Assembly (NCBI RefSeq): GCF_009725205.1
Contig: NZ_WNZY01000004.1
Location: 124,001-188,000 of the forward strand
Source: Paenibacillus timonensis
GTDB lineage: Bacteria; Bacillota; Bacilli; Paenibacillales; Paenibacillaceae
Reading direction: 5' to 3'
Length of the DNA: 64,000 nt
Shown in pieces: positions 48,049 to 55,953 of the stretch (its first letter is position 1; every line of letters starts with the position of its first letter). The position numbers were made by a program, and so were the translations under genes. The notes below the pieces were generated by a model. The model was not told the origin of the DNA and ran no database searches. It saw nothing but the letters and a program-made list of their open reading frames with translations.

Positions 48049-49068
48049 TTAGGCCTGTGGATCATTCAGGATATAATCAACGAGTTCCTCGACCGGCACA
48101 GTCGCCAGCGCGATCGCCGTATCGGTCACCCCGTAGTAAATGTAAAGCAGTCCGTCTTTAACGACGTTCCCTGTCGGGAAAACCACGTTTGGAATCTGAT
48201 ACCCGAATTTTTCGTAATACGTTTCCGGTTCCATGATGAAGTTTTGGGTGCGGGCGATGACCTTCTCCGGGTTCTCCAGATCCAGCAGCATGGCGCCGAC
48301 ACGGTAGACCACCTCGTCGTCCACACCGTGATACAACACGAGCCACCCGCGATCCGTCCGTACCGGTGGTGTCGAACCGCCGATTTTGCGCGACTCCCAC
48401 GCCATGTTTTCCGCTTTCGCCAGCAACTTCGGCTCCTCCCAGTGGATCAGATCCTCCGAATAGGTGATCCACATCGCCGCTTTTTCCGTCCCGTACGCTT
48501 CGCCCACATATTCCTCCGGCCGGCGTAACAACACGAACTTGCCGTTAATTTTCTCCGGAAACAGGATGTTATCCCGATCGTTGATCTCCAGCGGGGTCGT
48601 GTCGGCCACGAACTCCCAATCGATCAGGTTCTTAGAGGCGAGGATCGACGAACGCGTCAGCCAATGGCCTTCCTGTTCGCCCCAACCGTCTGGGTACTCG
48701 GGGATCGAACGCTCCGGGACCCCTCGGCCTGTCGGGTAATAGCTCATCGCACACGGACGAAGCGCATAATTCAGGTAAAACGTATCGTCGATTTTCACGA
48801 TCCGTGGATCTTGCACGCTGCCATACGGGAAACCGAGCATGTCCGGCGTAACGATCGGCTCGTCCTTCACATGGGTGAAATGCACGCCGTCTTCGCTTTC
48901 CAGAAGGCCCAGGTAGTTTTTGCACGGCGTCAGCGATCCTGCCGTCCGTTCAATCATATAGAACTTACCGTTATCCATGATCACCGCCGGATTGAATACG
49001 GTTACTTTTCTCCATTCGAAACCTCCCGGTACCACGATCGGATTTTCCGGATGCCTCGTTATCTTCAT
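48049..49068 (-). CDS. Family GH130 beta-mannoside phosphorylase or hydrolase
   Basis: 339 residues, no signal peptide, five-bladed propeller. Opening KITRHPENPIVVPGGFEWRK and FNPAVIMDNGKFYMIERTAG are typical GH130; the catalytic Asp is probably in SVQDPRIVKIDDTFYLNYA, and RKIGGSTPPVRTDRGWLVLY and YYGVTDTAIALATVPVEEL complete the family core. Members phosphorolyse beta-mannosides such as mannobiose or mannosyl-N-acetylglucosamine; some hydrolyse. The phosphate-binding residues could not be judged by eye. It has its own GGATAT-type promoter and lies between the importer operon and the amino-sugar-acid operon. Confidence 0.9.
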   Translation of the reverse strand: MKITRHPENPIVVPGGFEWRKVTVFNPAVIMDNGKFYMIERTAGSLTPCKNYLGLLESEDGVHFTHVKDEPIVTPDMLGFPYGSVQDPRIVKIDDTFYLNYALRPCAMSYYPTGRGVPERSIPEYPDGWGEQEGHWLTRSSILASKNLIDWEFVADTTPLEINDRDNILFPEKINGKFVLLRRPEEYVGEAYGTEKAAMWITYSEDLIHWEEPKLLAKAENMAWESRKIGGSTPPVRTDRGWLVLYHGVDDEVVYRVGAMLLDLENPEKVIARTQNFIMEPETYYEKFGYQIPNVVFPTGNVVKDGLLYIYYGVTDTAIALATVPVEELVDYILNDPQA

Positions 49069-49111
49069 CTGTGTTCCTCCTCATGAAACCCTTTGTAAGT
49101 GCTTTAATGCT

Positions 49112-49164
49112 ATTATAGCTTTGGCTATCCGGAGGAAATATCCCATAAACTTTCGAAAACATCT
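49112..49164 (-). promoter_or_regulatory. GH130 promoter with paired GGATAT element
   Basis: Minus-strand AGATGT (49159-49164), GGATAT 21 bp later (49138-49143), 20 bp, then TATAAT (49112-49117). Spacing is identical to the promoters at 47814 and 55845; the distal half site is the least conserved. Confidence 0.75.
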
Positions 49165-49189
49165 GAATAATTCGGATCGTTTGGTGCGA

Positions 49190-49364
49190 TTATACTCGGT
49201 ATTTCGCATATATTTAGTCGCTAACGCCAAAAAGTTCGGATTCTATTCGAAATATCATCTATAATCGCGACTTTTCACTCACCGGGACTTCAATCTGTAT
49301 GAAATTTCATATATATTCCGCGAAAATCACCGGGCACGGCGAATTGTACTCGGTTTTTCGCATA
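49190..49364. repeat. Pair of direct repeats TACTCGGT-TTTCGCATA
   Basis: Two 21-bp words at 49190-49210 and 49344-49364 agree at 18 positions. They lie in the 362-bp gap between the GntR gene and GH130; the second abuts the GntR terminator. Function unknown; operator or degenerate dispersed repeat. Confidence 0.55.
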
Positions 49365-49403
49365 AAAAAACCAGATCGTTGCGCAATCAGGGCAACGATC
49401 TGG
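49364..49403 (-). terminator. Terminator of the amino-sugar-acid operon
   Basis: Perfect 12-bp stem CCAGATCGTTGC/GCAACGATCTGG with a 9-nt loop and seven T residues on the minus strand, 28 bp after the GntR stop. Confidence 0.92.
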
Positions 49404-49430
49404 GGCCTAGAGTTCATTCGACCAGCCGCG

Positions 49431-50144
49431 TTACGCGTCATAATCGACGATGTAAGCTTGCTGCTCCGTATTGTAGTAGCCGACGCTGTATTCGGCCAAG
49501 CTTCCCTGAACATCCCGCGAATAGCGCGACCGCTTCAATACGGGTACCCCGTCGGTTAACCGCAGGAACCGCTTCGCCTCGCCCGGCGGAAGGGTCACCG
49601 CAAATTCGTCCCGGAGCTTGTCCAGCGACACGCCCCACTCCTCCAGCACTTCGTAAAGCGAATGATCGCGGAAATCGTCGAGATCCGGTTCTTTCCGGGG
49701 AGTCTTCACGTAATGCTCGTAAAAAATATAAGGCTGGCCGTCGAGATAATACGCGCGTTCCAGCTTCAAGCAACGCTCCCCGAACATCCCGTGGAGCTCG
49801 GAGCCCGCGTCGTTCCGCACCGTTTCAGCACGGAGCCACTCCTTGCGGATTTGATGGTTCTCCTCCACCAGAATCTCCGTGAAGTGCTTCCACTTGGACC
49901 ACTTGGAGGCCGCCTTATTGCGGATCACTTTGGTGCCTTTGCCGCTGCCCTTCTCCAGGTAACCTTCCTGGACGAGCTCCTGAATCGCGCCGCGGACGGT
50001 GATTTTACTGACGGCGAATTCCTCCTCCAGTTGAGGCTCGGAAGGGATATTCGATCCGAGCGGGTAAACGCCATATAAGATGCGATCCTTCAGGATATTT
50101 TTGATTTGCAAATATAACGGTCGATCTTTACGGGACAAATTCAT
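49431..50144 (-). CDS. GntR-family regulator with UTRA effector domain
   Basis: 237 residues from ATG 50144 (AGGAAGAGG upstream). Winged helix at 1-70 (PLYLQIKNILKDRILYGVYP, EEEFAVSKITVRGAIQELVQ), UTRA fold from about 95 (LKLERAYYLDGQPYIFYEHY, GVPVLKRSRYSRDVQGSLAE), as in NagR/DgaR-like regulators that sense sugar phosphates. Last gene of the operon, so self-controlling; palindromes at 54171-54195 are candidate sites. Probably senses an amino-sugar-acid or ketodeoxy acid intermediate. Confidence 0.88.
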   Translation of the reverse strand: MNLSRKDRPLYLQIKNILKDRILYGVYPLGSNIPSEPQLEEEFAVSKITVRGAIQELVQEGYLEKGSGKGTKVIRNKAASKWSKWKHFTEILVEENHQIRKEWLRAETVRNDAGSELHGMFGERCLKLERAYYLDGQPYIFYEHYVKTPRKEPDLDDFRDHSLYEVLEEWGVSLDKLRDEFAVTLPPGEAKRFLRLTDGVPVLKRSRYSRDVQGSLAEYSVGYYNTEQQAYIVDYDA

Positions 50145-50154
50145 GGCCCTCTTC

Positions 50155-51174
50155 CTACCTTTCCACATCACCGGCGGCGGATTGCTCCATCGCCCGGAGG
50201 ATCTCCGCCTCCGTCGCCATCGGGGTATCGCCCGGCACGGTATGCGCCAGCATGCCCGCCGCCGCCGCGAACCGGACGGTTCGCTCCGGGGCGAAGCCCT
50301 CTAGCTCGCCGTGGATAATCCCACTCGCAAAAGCGTCCCCCGCCCCTATTCTATCATAGACGGAAAAGGTCAGCCGATCAGAGTAAACGAGCCGCTCCCC
50401 CTTGTAGAGAAATCCGCGCAGCGAATGGGAATTGTCGCCGTGGATCTGGCGATGCGTTCCGGCAATCGCGGAAATGCCGTAGCTTTCCGCCACGACCGGA
50501 ATCAGCTCCGCCAGTTGATCCTCCCGTTCCTGCAGGGCCGTGGTCATCCCCAGGGTAAGCATCGCGTCCTGTTCGTTCATCATCACGATGTCTGCTAGCC
50601 GCAGCATCGTTTCGTAATGCGGTTTAGCTTTGGCATACCCGCCTTCCCCCCAAAGGGACGGGCGGTAATTGCAGTCGAAAATCACCTTGCCCCCCTGCCG
50701 CTTGACCGCTTCGGCGAACGATTTCATGTGCGCCCGCACGCCGTCGTTTATCGCCAGCGTAATCCCGCAGAAATGGACCGCATCGATCCCGGCGGCGATT
50801 TCCGCGAAATCGTAGGTTCCTTCAGGCGCGGTGTTAAAGCTGCTGTCCAACCGGTTCGAGTATGTCACGCGACTAGGCCGCACGCCAAAGCCGTTCTCCA
50901 AGAAGTACATGCCAACGTACTTGCCTCCTCGCAGGACGCGCGAGGTATCGATACCCAGTTTGCGCAGGTAGGCCGAAGCGGCGCCTCCAAGCGGATTGTC
51001 CGGCAACCGCGTAACCAGCGAACCGGCATGCCCGTAACGGGACAAGGCCGATGCGACGTTGACGCCGGTGCCCGAAAAGGAATATTTCAACGTATCGCCC
51101 TGCGCCAACGTTTCGTAACCCGGCACCTGCAGGCGCATCATGACTTCGCCGAAGGCTGCTATGCGTTTAGGCAT
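50155..51174 (-). CDS. PfkB-family sugar kinase, probable 2-keto-3-deoxygluconate kinase
   Basis: 339 residues; ATG 51174 overlaps the end of the aldolase gene (ATG 51180 also possible). PKRIAAFGEVMMRLQVPGYE and FSGTGVNVASALSRYGHAGS are ribokinase-fold entry motifs; the catalytic Asp lies in YDRIGAGDAFASG. Coupling to a KDPG-type aldolase implies phosphorylation of 2-keto-3-deoxygluconate. In the Salmonella glucosaminate pathway a PTS does the phosphorylation; the kinase here would replace it. Confidence 0.85.
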   Translation of the reverse strand: MPKRIAAFGEVMMRLQVPGYETLAQGDTLKYSFSGTGVNVASALSRYGHAGSLVTRLPDNPLGGAASAYLRKLGIDTSRVLRGGKYVGMYFLENGFGVRPSRVTYSNRLDSSFNTAPEGTYDFAEIAAGIDAVHFCGITLAINDGVRAHMKSFAEAVKRQGGKVIFDCNYRPSLWGEGGYAKAKPHYETMLRLADIVMMNEQDAMLTLGMTTALQEREDQLAELIPVVAESYGISAIAGTHRQIHGDNSHSLRGFLYKGERLVYSDRLTFSVYDRIGAGDAFASGIIHGELEGFAPERTVRFAAAAGMLAHTVPGDTPMATEAEILRAMEQSAAGDVER

Positions 51175-51922
51175 AAGCATCCGCCAGCTTTTTCATGACT
51201 TTCGTCAGCAGCAGCACATCTTCGGTGCGGGTGTTGCCGGTCGCTTTGTCGATGATGGACGTATACACATGCGGAATTACCTGCGGAACGCCGGCTTCCA
51301 AGGCGATGCGCAGGATCGCTTCGAAGTTGTCCAGGTCAATGCCGCCTGTCGGTTCCAGTGCAAAATCTGCCTTGGCACAGGCGGCTGCCACGGCGCGAAG
51401 CTCTTCTTCACGGCTGAGCCCCTGCATCGGGAAGTATTTGAGCGCATTGCCGCCCATATCGCGCACCAGCGCGATCGCCGCTTCGACCGGAACGATCGCC
51501 TGGTTCTCCTGGGCGGCGCTGATTGGGCCAGTGGAAATGTTCACGTAACCCGCTTGCCCCGTCGGTGAAACCAAGCTATTAATCCAGCTGTCTTGCGTGC
51601 CGAGGTTTGCCCGGGTCGCCCCAACAGCCGGGAACACCTGGTTGATGTGGCTGCCGGGGTAATACTTGGCGATTTCCGCAACGACCGCCGCCTGGCGGTT
51701 ATCGCCGGCGCCCAGGCCGATCGAAACTGCATCGTCGATCTCCCGGCCGTACGCTTTCATCGCCGTGACGGCTTCCTGGGCAGTGGGGTAGTCTTTAGAT
51801 AATACCCCGACGAGAACGTATCCTTCCGCGGCTTCGAACACTTCTTTGGCGTTCGGAATGTCTTTGGCCAATACATTGAGAGCTACCCGTTTTTTATAAA
51901 ATCGTTTTGCAATCTGCGACAT
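51167..51922 (-). CDS. dgaF: DgaF-type 2-keto-3-deoxy-6-phosphogluconate aldolase
   Basis: 251 residues from ATG 51922 behind AGGAGG. RVALNVLAKDIPNAKEVFEA, FPAVGATRANLGTQDSWINS, GYVNISTGPISAAQENQAIV and EPTGGIDLDNFEAILRIALE match the DgaF/EF_0839 family, distinct from classical Eda. It splits the phosphorylated ketodeoxy acid into pyruvate and glyceraldehyde-3-phosphate. It starts 2 bp beyond the DgaE stop. Confidence 0.88.
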   Translation of the reverse strand: MSQIAKRFYKKRVALNVLAKDIPNAKEVFEAAEGYVLVGVLSKDYPTAQEAVTAMKAYGREIDDAVSIGLGAGDNRQAAVVAEIAKYYPGSHINQVFPAVGATRANLGTQDSWINSLVSPTGQAGYVNISTGPISAAQENQAIVPVEAAIALVRDMGGNALKYFPMQGLSREEELRAVAAACAKADFALEPTGGIDLDNFEAILRIALEAGVPQVIPHVYTSIIDKATGNTRTEDVLLLTKVMKKLADAYA

Positions 51923-51923
51923 C

Positions 51924-53027
51924 TTAACGTCCTCCTGCCAATTCGCGTATTTTTTCGGCAATCACCTGGATATCGTCCCCCATCAGCGGGCGCGGATCGA
52001 TATCGAAAAACCCTTGTCTGACGCCGTAATCCCGGGTATAAATCGCAATATCTCCGGTTTGCAGCGCATGAACCATTTCCTTCGCGTTAATGCCGGCCTG
52101 CTGCGGATCAACCTGCACCCGTGCCCGGTAAATCGCCCGTCCGGCTTCGTCCTGCACGATCGAAACCCGGATTCCCGGGAGATCGCTAAGCGGCATCAGC
52201 GTCTGCAAAGCCGCCTTTTCCCGCTCGCTGTGGTCAGGCTTGACGGCGTACTCATCCAGGGCCTGCAGCAGGCCGAAGGATGTTTCCTTGCCGACCTTCA
52301 TGCTCCGTCCAATGCCGTGCAACTGCACCTTCACCCATTCGATATAGGTACGTTTCCCGGCGACGATTCCGGAGGTCGGGCCTTCGATCGCCTTGGATCC
52401 GCTATAAATCGCCAAATCGGAGAACTTCACGTACTTTTGCAGATCCTCTTCCGCGGCCGCGTCCACGATCATCGGCACGTGGTTCCGTTTCGCCACCTCC
52501 CACGCTTCTTCGACGGAGATCATGTTCTTCTGCACCGCATGATGCGATTTCACGTAGAGGATCGCCGCCGTTTTCTCACCGATCGCGTCTTCGAAATGTT
52601 CCGCCCGTCCTTCGTTGGCATAGCCCACTTCCACCAATTTGCCGCCGCCGAGGTAAACCATCGTTTCCACCGGAGCGCCGTATTGCACGTTGTGGCCCTT
52701 CAGGATAAGGATTTCGTTACGGGGAATCTCGTCCTGGTGCAAACGCAAGCTCTTGCGCCGATCGCCTTGTGTCACGATCGCCGCTACCGACAAGGCGATG
52801 CCGCTAGATGCCGAGTTCACGATCACTGCCGCCTCCGAACCGATGTGCTTGGCGACATAGTCCCCCGCCTTATCGACCAGATCGGCGATTTCGACGTAGC
52901 TCTGGCCGCCTCGCTTCATCGCCTCCATCACGGTATCGCTCGGTGCAGATACGCCGAGGATGCTCATCCGCCCGCTGGCGTTGATGACGCGTTTAAGCCC
53001 GTACTTCGCATTCAATGAACTTTCCAT
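51924..53027 (-). CDS. dgaE: DgaE-type PLP-dependent ammonia lyase (SelA-related)
   Basis: 367 residues. KYGLKRVINASGRMSILGVS and AAVIVNSASSGIALSVAAIV are SelA-like; the PLP Lys is in LAIYSGSKAIEGPTSGIVAG. The family eliminates ammonia from D-glucosaminate-6-phosphate to give the 2-keto-3-deoxy acid. With a downstream kinase instead of a PTS, the substrate here may be unphosphorylated glucosaminate or a relative. It overlaps the amidohydrolase gene by 35 bp. Confidence 0.87.
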   Translation of the reverse strand: MESSLNAKYGLKRVINASGRMSILGVSAPSDTVMEAMKRGGQSYVEIADLVDKAGDYVAKHIGSEAAVIVNSASSGIALSVAAIVTQGDRRKSLRLHQDEIPRNEILILKGHNVQYGAPVETMVYLGGGKLVEVGYANEGRAEHFEDAIGEKTAAILYVKSHHAVQKNMISVEEAWEVAKRNHVPMIVDAAAEEDLQKYVKFSDLAIYSGSKAIEGPTSGIVAGKRTYIEWVKVQLHGIGRSMKVGKETSFGLLQALDEYAVKPDHSEREKAALQTLMPLSDLPGIRVSIVQDEAGRAIYRARVQVDPQQAGINAKEMVHALQTGDIAIYTRDYGVRQGFFDIDPRPLMGDDIQVIAEKIRELAGGR

Positions 53028-54105
53028 GGATGATCGCTCCTTTTACTTCAATATGGCGATTCGAAACGCGCCGTTCTCCTTCCGAATCAATCAATTCCGT
53101 CGGTTCCTCCTTGACGGCAAATAAGGTCAAATTAGCCGGATCCCCGACCCGAATGCGGCCGAGCTCTTCTCTGCCCAGCCAATGCGCGGCGCGAGTGGTC
53201 ACCGCCGCGATGACCTCTTCAAGCGGATAGCCGAGATAGAGGAATTTGCTTAGCACGTTCGCCATGCTATACACCGGACCGTTCAGCCGGTTACCCCGAT
53301 AAATGTCGGTGCTGATCGTATCCGGGTTGATGCCGTGCCGCTTGGCCGCCTCGGCCACCCGGAAGGAGAAGCTCGCTGTGCCGTGGCCCACGTCGAGATG
53401 CACGCCCCGGCTGATGGCTTCGGTCAACACCGGAAGCGGTTCGCCTGATGCGTCGAACAGATTGTTCGCTTTGCCGTTGAGATAATGGGTAATGATATCT
53501 TTTCGCTGCAGCAGCGGAACCACCTCCCGGATATCGGGCGGAGCCGAACCGATGTGCACCATGAGCGGCATTCCCGTCTCAAGTGACAACTCCCGCGCGA
53601 TACGCAGCGGCTCTACGCCGTTCTCCCGAACCACGCTTTGACTGATCCTCGCTTTCAGGCCGACGATCGAGTCGCTGTAATCCGCTAGCGCTGCTTTGAT
53701 CCGATCGCGGTCGATCCAGGCCAATTGGGACAGTTCGTCGATGCGTTTCAACCCGATCCGCGAGATGTTCAAGAACGCCAACAGGTTGGTGGCGGATCGT
53801 TTCCCGCTCGCCACTAGATCGCCGATTCGGTCCGCACCGCAGCTGCCGGCGTCCACGATCGTCGTAACGCCTTGCTTCGCGCCGATCTCATCGATTTCAT
53901 CGCCGTACGGATCGAATTCTGGAAAAGCGTGAACATGCATATCGATCCAGCCGCTGGATACGTAAAGGGACGATCCGTCCCATTCCCGATCGCCGCGAGC
54001 TAGGCCGGCTCCGGTGATCTCGGCGATTTTTCCGTCCTCGATCACGATGTCGATCTCTTCCCCGTTCACTTTCTTCAGATGGCGGAGAACAATTCTTTCC
54101 TTCAT
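52993..54105 (-). CDS. Amidohydrolase/deacetylase-family metallohydrolase (EF_0837 type)
   Basis: 370 residues. The metal site begins with SSGWIDMHVHAFPEFDPYGD; further residues are a possible carboxylated Lys in SIVGLKARIS, His in PLMVHIGSAPPD and ITHYLNGKAN, and Asp in HLDVGHGTASF. NLTLFAVKEEPTELIDSEGE is the terminal beta-sandwich. This family travels with DgaE and DgaF; deacylation of an N-acyl amino-sugar acid is the best guess. Start ATG follows AGAGGCG; a small gap with two palindromes separates it from the DUF4127 gene. Confidence 0.85.
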   Translation of the reverse strand: MKERIVLRHLKKVNGEEIDIVIEDGKIAEITGAGLARGDREWDGSSLYVSSGWIDMHVHAFPEFDPYGDEIDEIGAKQGVTTIVDAGSCGADRIGDLVASGKRSATNLLAFLNISRIGLKRIDELSQLAWIDRDRIKAALADYSDSIVGLKARISQSVVRENGVEPLRIARELSLETGMPLMVHIGSAPPDIREVVPLLQRKDIITHYLNGKANNLFDASGEPLPVLTEAISRGVHLDVGHGTASFSFRVAEAAKRHGINPDTISTDIYRGNRLNGPVYSMANVLSKFLYLGYPLEEVIAAVTTRAAHWLGREELGRIRVGDPANLTLFAVKEEPTELIDSEGERRVSNRHIEVKGAIIHGKFIECEVRA

Positions 54106-54170
54106 TGGGTTCGCCTCTTTTTAATAGATCGTTGTCATGCTTACGGTTGGGTTTAGCATAACACGGAAAA

Positions 54171-54195
54171 ATTCTCTTGAGAATATAACGTTATA
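54171..54195. promoter_or_regulatory. Adjacent palindromes upstream of the amidohydrolase gene
   Basis: ATTCTC-TT-GAGAAT (54171-54184) runs directly into ATAACGTTAT (54185-54194; TATAACGTTATA with flanks). This looks like an internal operator, perhaps for the operon's GntR protein, lying 5 bp beyond the DUF4127 stop. Confidence 0.55.
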
Positions 54196-54199
54196 ATGT

Positions 54200-55774
54200 T
54201 TATGTGTGAAGTGCATCGAATCCTTCGAACGTCAGCTCAAACCCCACCTCAAACATGCGTCTCCACGGAAAATGCAGCCCGCTTAGCCGAATCCGACCTT
54301 CCTTTATATCCGCAAAATAGTGCGATGCCGCTCGGTTCATTTTCTCCGCTAAAATCGCCTCAGCCTGCCCCAAGCAATGCTCCAGCACATAGTAGCTCGC
54401 GTTCAGTCCGGGAAGGTCGTTCGCCAGCATGTCTTGCCGCACCAGCGACTGATACAGGAAATCTTCTGCCAGACGGTGGTAATAAAAAACACGACTCGCC
54501 TCATATGCCTTCGCCAACTCGCCCTGCGCCCAGCGATTCGCGTAATAAGAAGCAATCACCAAGTGGGCCACCACCGTTCCCAGCGTGTTCCCTGACGTAT
54601 TCCAGCCGGCGTAGGACGTTAATTGGTCCAACTGTCCTTTTTGCTGCAGCAGGTTTATCAGCACCGGATCGCCACCGTTGCACGTCGCCACGTCGCCTAA
54701 TGCGACCAGTTTCCCTTTGCGCAAGTAAGCCCCCATCGCTTCGGCAAACTCCCGATAATGAATTTCCGAGAAATAGGTGCGATGCCGTTCCTGGAACGGG
54801 ATTTGCTCGGCCATCCCCGCCTGGTCGACCGCCGGCGAGTGAACGAGAAGCACTAAATCCGTCTCTGCGGAATGGTCGGCCAGGACGGCTCCCGCCGCGG
54901 TAATCTGCGATTTGACGCTTTCGTTCAGGCTGCGGTCTTCGTATTTCGGCTTGATCCGCGGACCCAGGGTTGAAGAATAACGCACAAAAATCTCCGGCTT
55001 GTACTGTTTCAATTCCCCGAAAATGCGGGCAAACATTGTGCAGCCTACCTCGTCTGCCCCTGGGTAGATCAAGACCTTATCCAGCACGTTCAACGCTTCC
55101 ACGCGGCAAACCATCATTTGCTGTTCCGCCCGAGAGAAGCCGTATTGGGAATTGTCGTCCAACGGGACAACCAGATGGTCGATCACGCCTTCGCGGACCA
55201 GGGTCAATGCGTGCTGATTTACTTGTTGGTTGACGGCACGCCGCTCCAAAAAATCGCCTAAATCGGCTTTCGGGATGAACCGCGTGACATCCTCCAGTTC
55301 TCGTTGTTCCGCCGGGGTCAATACCTCCTGCTCCGCTTTGTCCGTCAAGTAACTGTATTTGAATATTTGCCCGCCGTGAAATTTGTAATAATCCGGCTCT
55401 TCTTCGTCTTTATTATTGTTTGGCACGCGCATAATTAAGTTAAAGGCGTGAATCTTGATGCCGGGGTAATGCCGTTTGACTTCCCCTAATACCGCCAACC
55501 GCCGCAAGCACTCCTTCAGAGATAAATGATGCAGCCGGGATGGCACGATCCCCCCGTAAACGAGCAGATCGATCGAGACAAGCAAATAATCCGCACCTTC
55601 CGCGGCCTCGAGCAGCCATTCCCGAAGCGCAGTCGTATTCGCCGGGCGTTTCTTGTTCCCGAGCATCGAACGGTCCGGAACGACGAGCGTTACGTCCGTC
55701 ATCCGCGCCAGCTGCCTGGGAAACCCCTCGTTGCACGGCCTTTCGTCCAGCGGCACATAAACCACTTTAGCCAT
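54200..55774 (-). CDS. DUF4127 family protein of unknown function
   Basis: 524 residues from ATG 55774 (GGAAGGAG upstream). No signal peptide or membrane helix. Recognisable conserved blocks: VVYVPLDERPCNEGFPRQLA at the N terminus, LLVSIDLLVYGGIVPSRLHH, VVPLDDNSQYGFSRAEQQMM, YPGADEVGCTMFARIFGELK, GDVATCNGGDPVLI and SYAGWNTSGNTLGTVVAHLV. The repeated Asp/Asn/His-rich motifs look like an enzyme active site. First gene of the operon with amidohydrolase, DgaE, DgaF, kinase and GntR, under a GGATAT-type promoter. A hydrolytic or processing step on the pathway substrate is an inference only. Confidence 0.8.
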   Translation of the reverse strand: MAKVVYVPLDERPCNEGFPRQLARMTDVTLVVPDRSMLGNKKRPANTTALREWLLEAAEGADYLLVSIDLLVYGGIVPSRLHHLSLKECLRRLAVLGEVKRHYPGIKIHAFNLIMRVPNNNKDEEEPDYYKFHGGQIFKYSYLTDKAEQEVLTPAEQRELEDVTRFIPKADLGDFLERRAVNQQVNQHALTLVREGVIDHLVVPLDDNSQYGFSRAEQQMMVCRVEALNVLDKVLIYPGADEVGCTMFARIFGELKQYKPEIFVRYSSTLGPRIKPKYEDRSLNESVKSQITAAGAVLADHSAETDLVLLVHSPAVDQAGMAEQIPFQERHRTYFSEIHYREFAEAMGAYLRKGKLVALGDVATCNGGDPVLINLLQQKGQLDQLTSYAGWNTSGNTLGTVVAHLVIASYYANRWAQGELAKAYEASRVFYYHRLAEDFLYQSLVRQDMLANDLPGLNASYYVLEHCLGQAEAILAEKMNRAASHYFADIKEGRIRLSGLHFPWRRMFEVGFELTFEGFDALHT

Positions 55775-55844
55775 ATTGCCACTCCTTCCCGTTAGCCTGA
55801 TTCCCATCGAAAAACAGCGCATAGCTCATCGTACGCCTAATGTA

Positions 55845-55897
55845 ATCTTAGCTTTCCGGGAGTCTGGGAAATATCCCACGGATTTACGATAATATCC
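55845..55897 (-). promoter_or_regulatory. Promoter of the DUF4127 operon with paired GGATAT element
   Basis: Minus-strand GGATAT (55892-55897), GGATAT 21 bp later (55871-55876), 20 bp, then TAAGAT as -10 (55845-55850). Geometry is identical to the promoters at 47814 and 49112. Confidence 0.75.
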
Positions 55898-55906
55898 GAA
55901 AAATGC

Positions 55907-55938
55907 AAAAAGGGCCGTTCGCCAAGGCGAAACGGCCC
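55907..55938 (-). terminator. Terminator after the WYL mini-protein gene
   Basis: GGGCCGTT..CGCC/GGCG..ACGGCCC stem with five T residues on the minus strand, 16 bp beyond the stop. It separates the lysis module from the DUF4127 operon. Confidence 0.88.
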
Positions 55939-55953
55939 AAAACAAGGGAAGGC

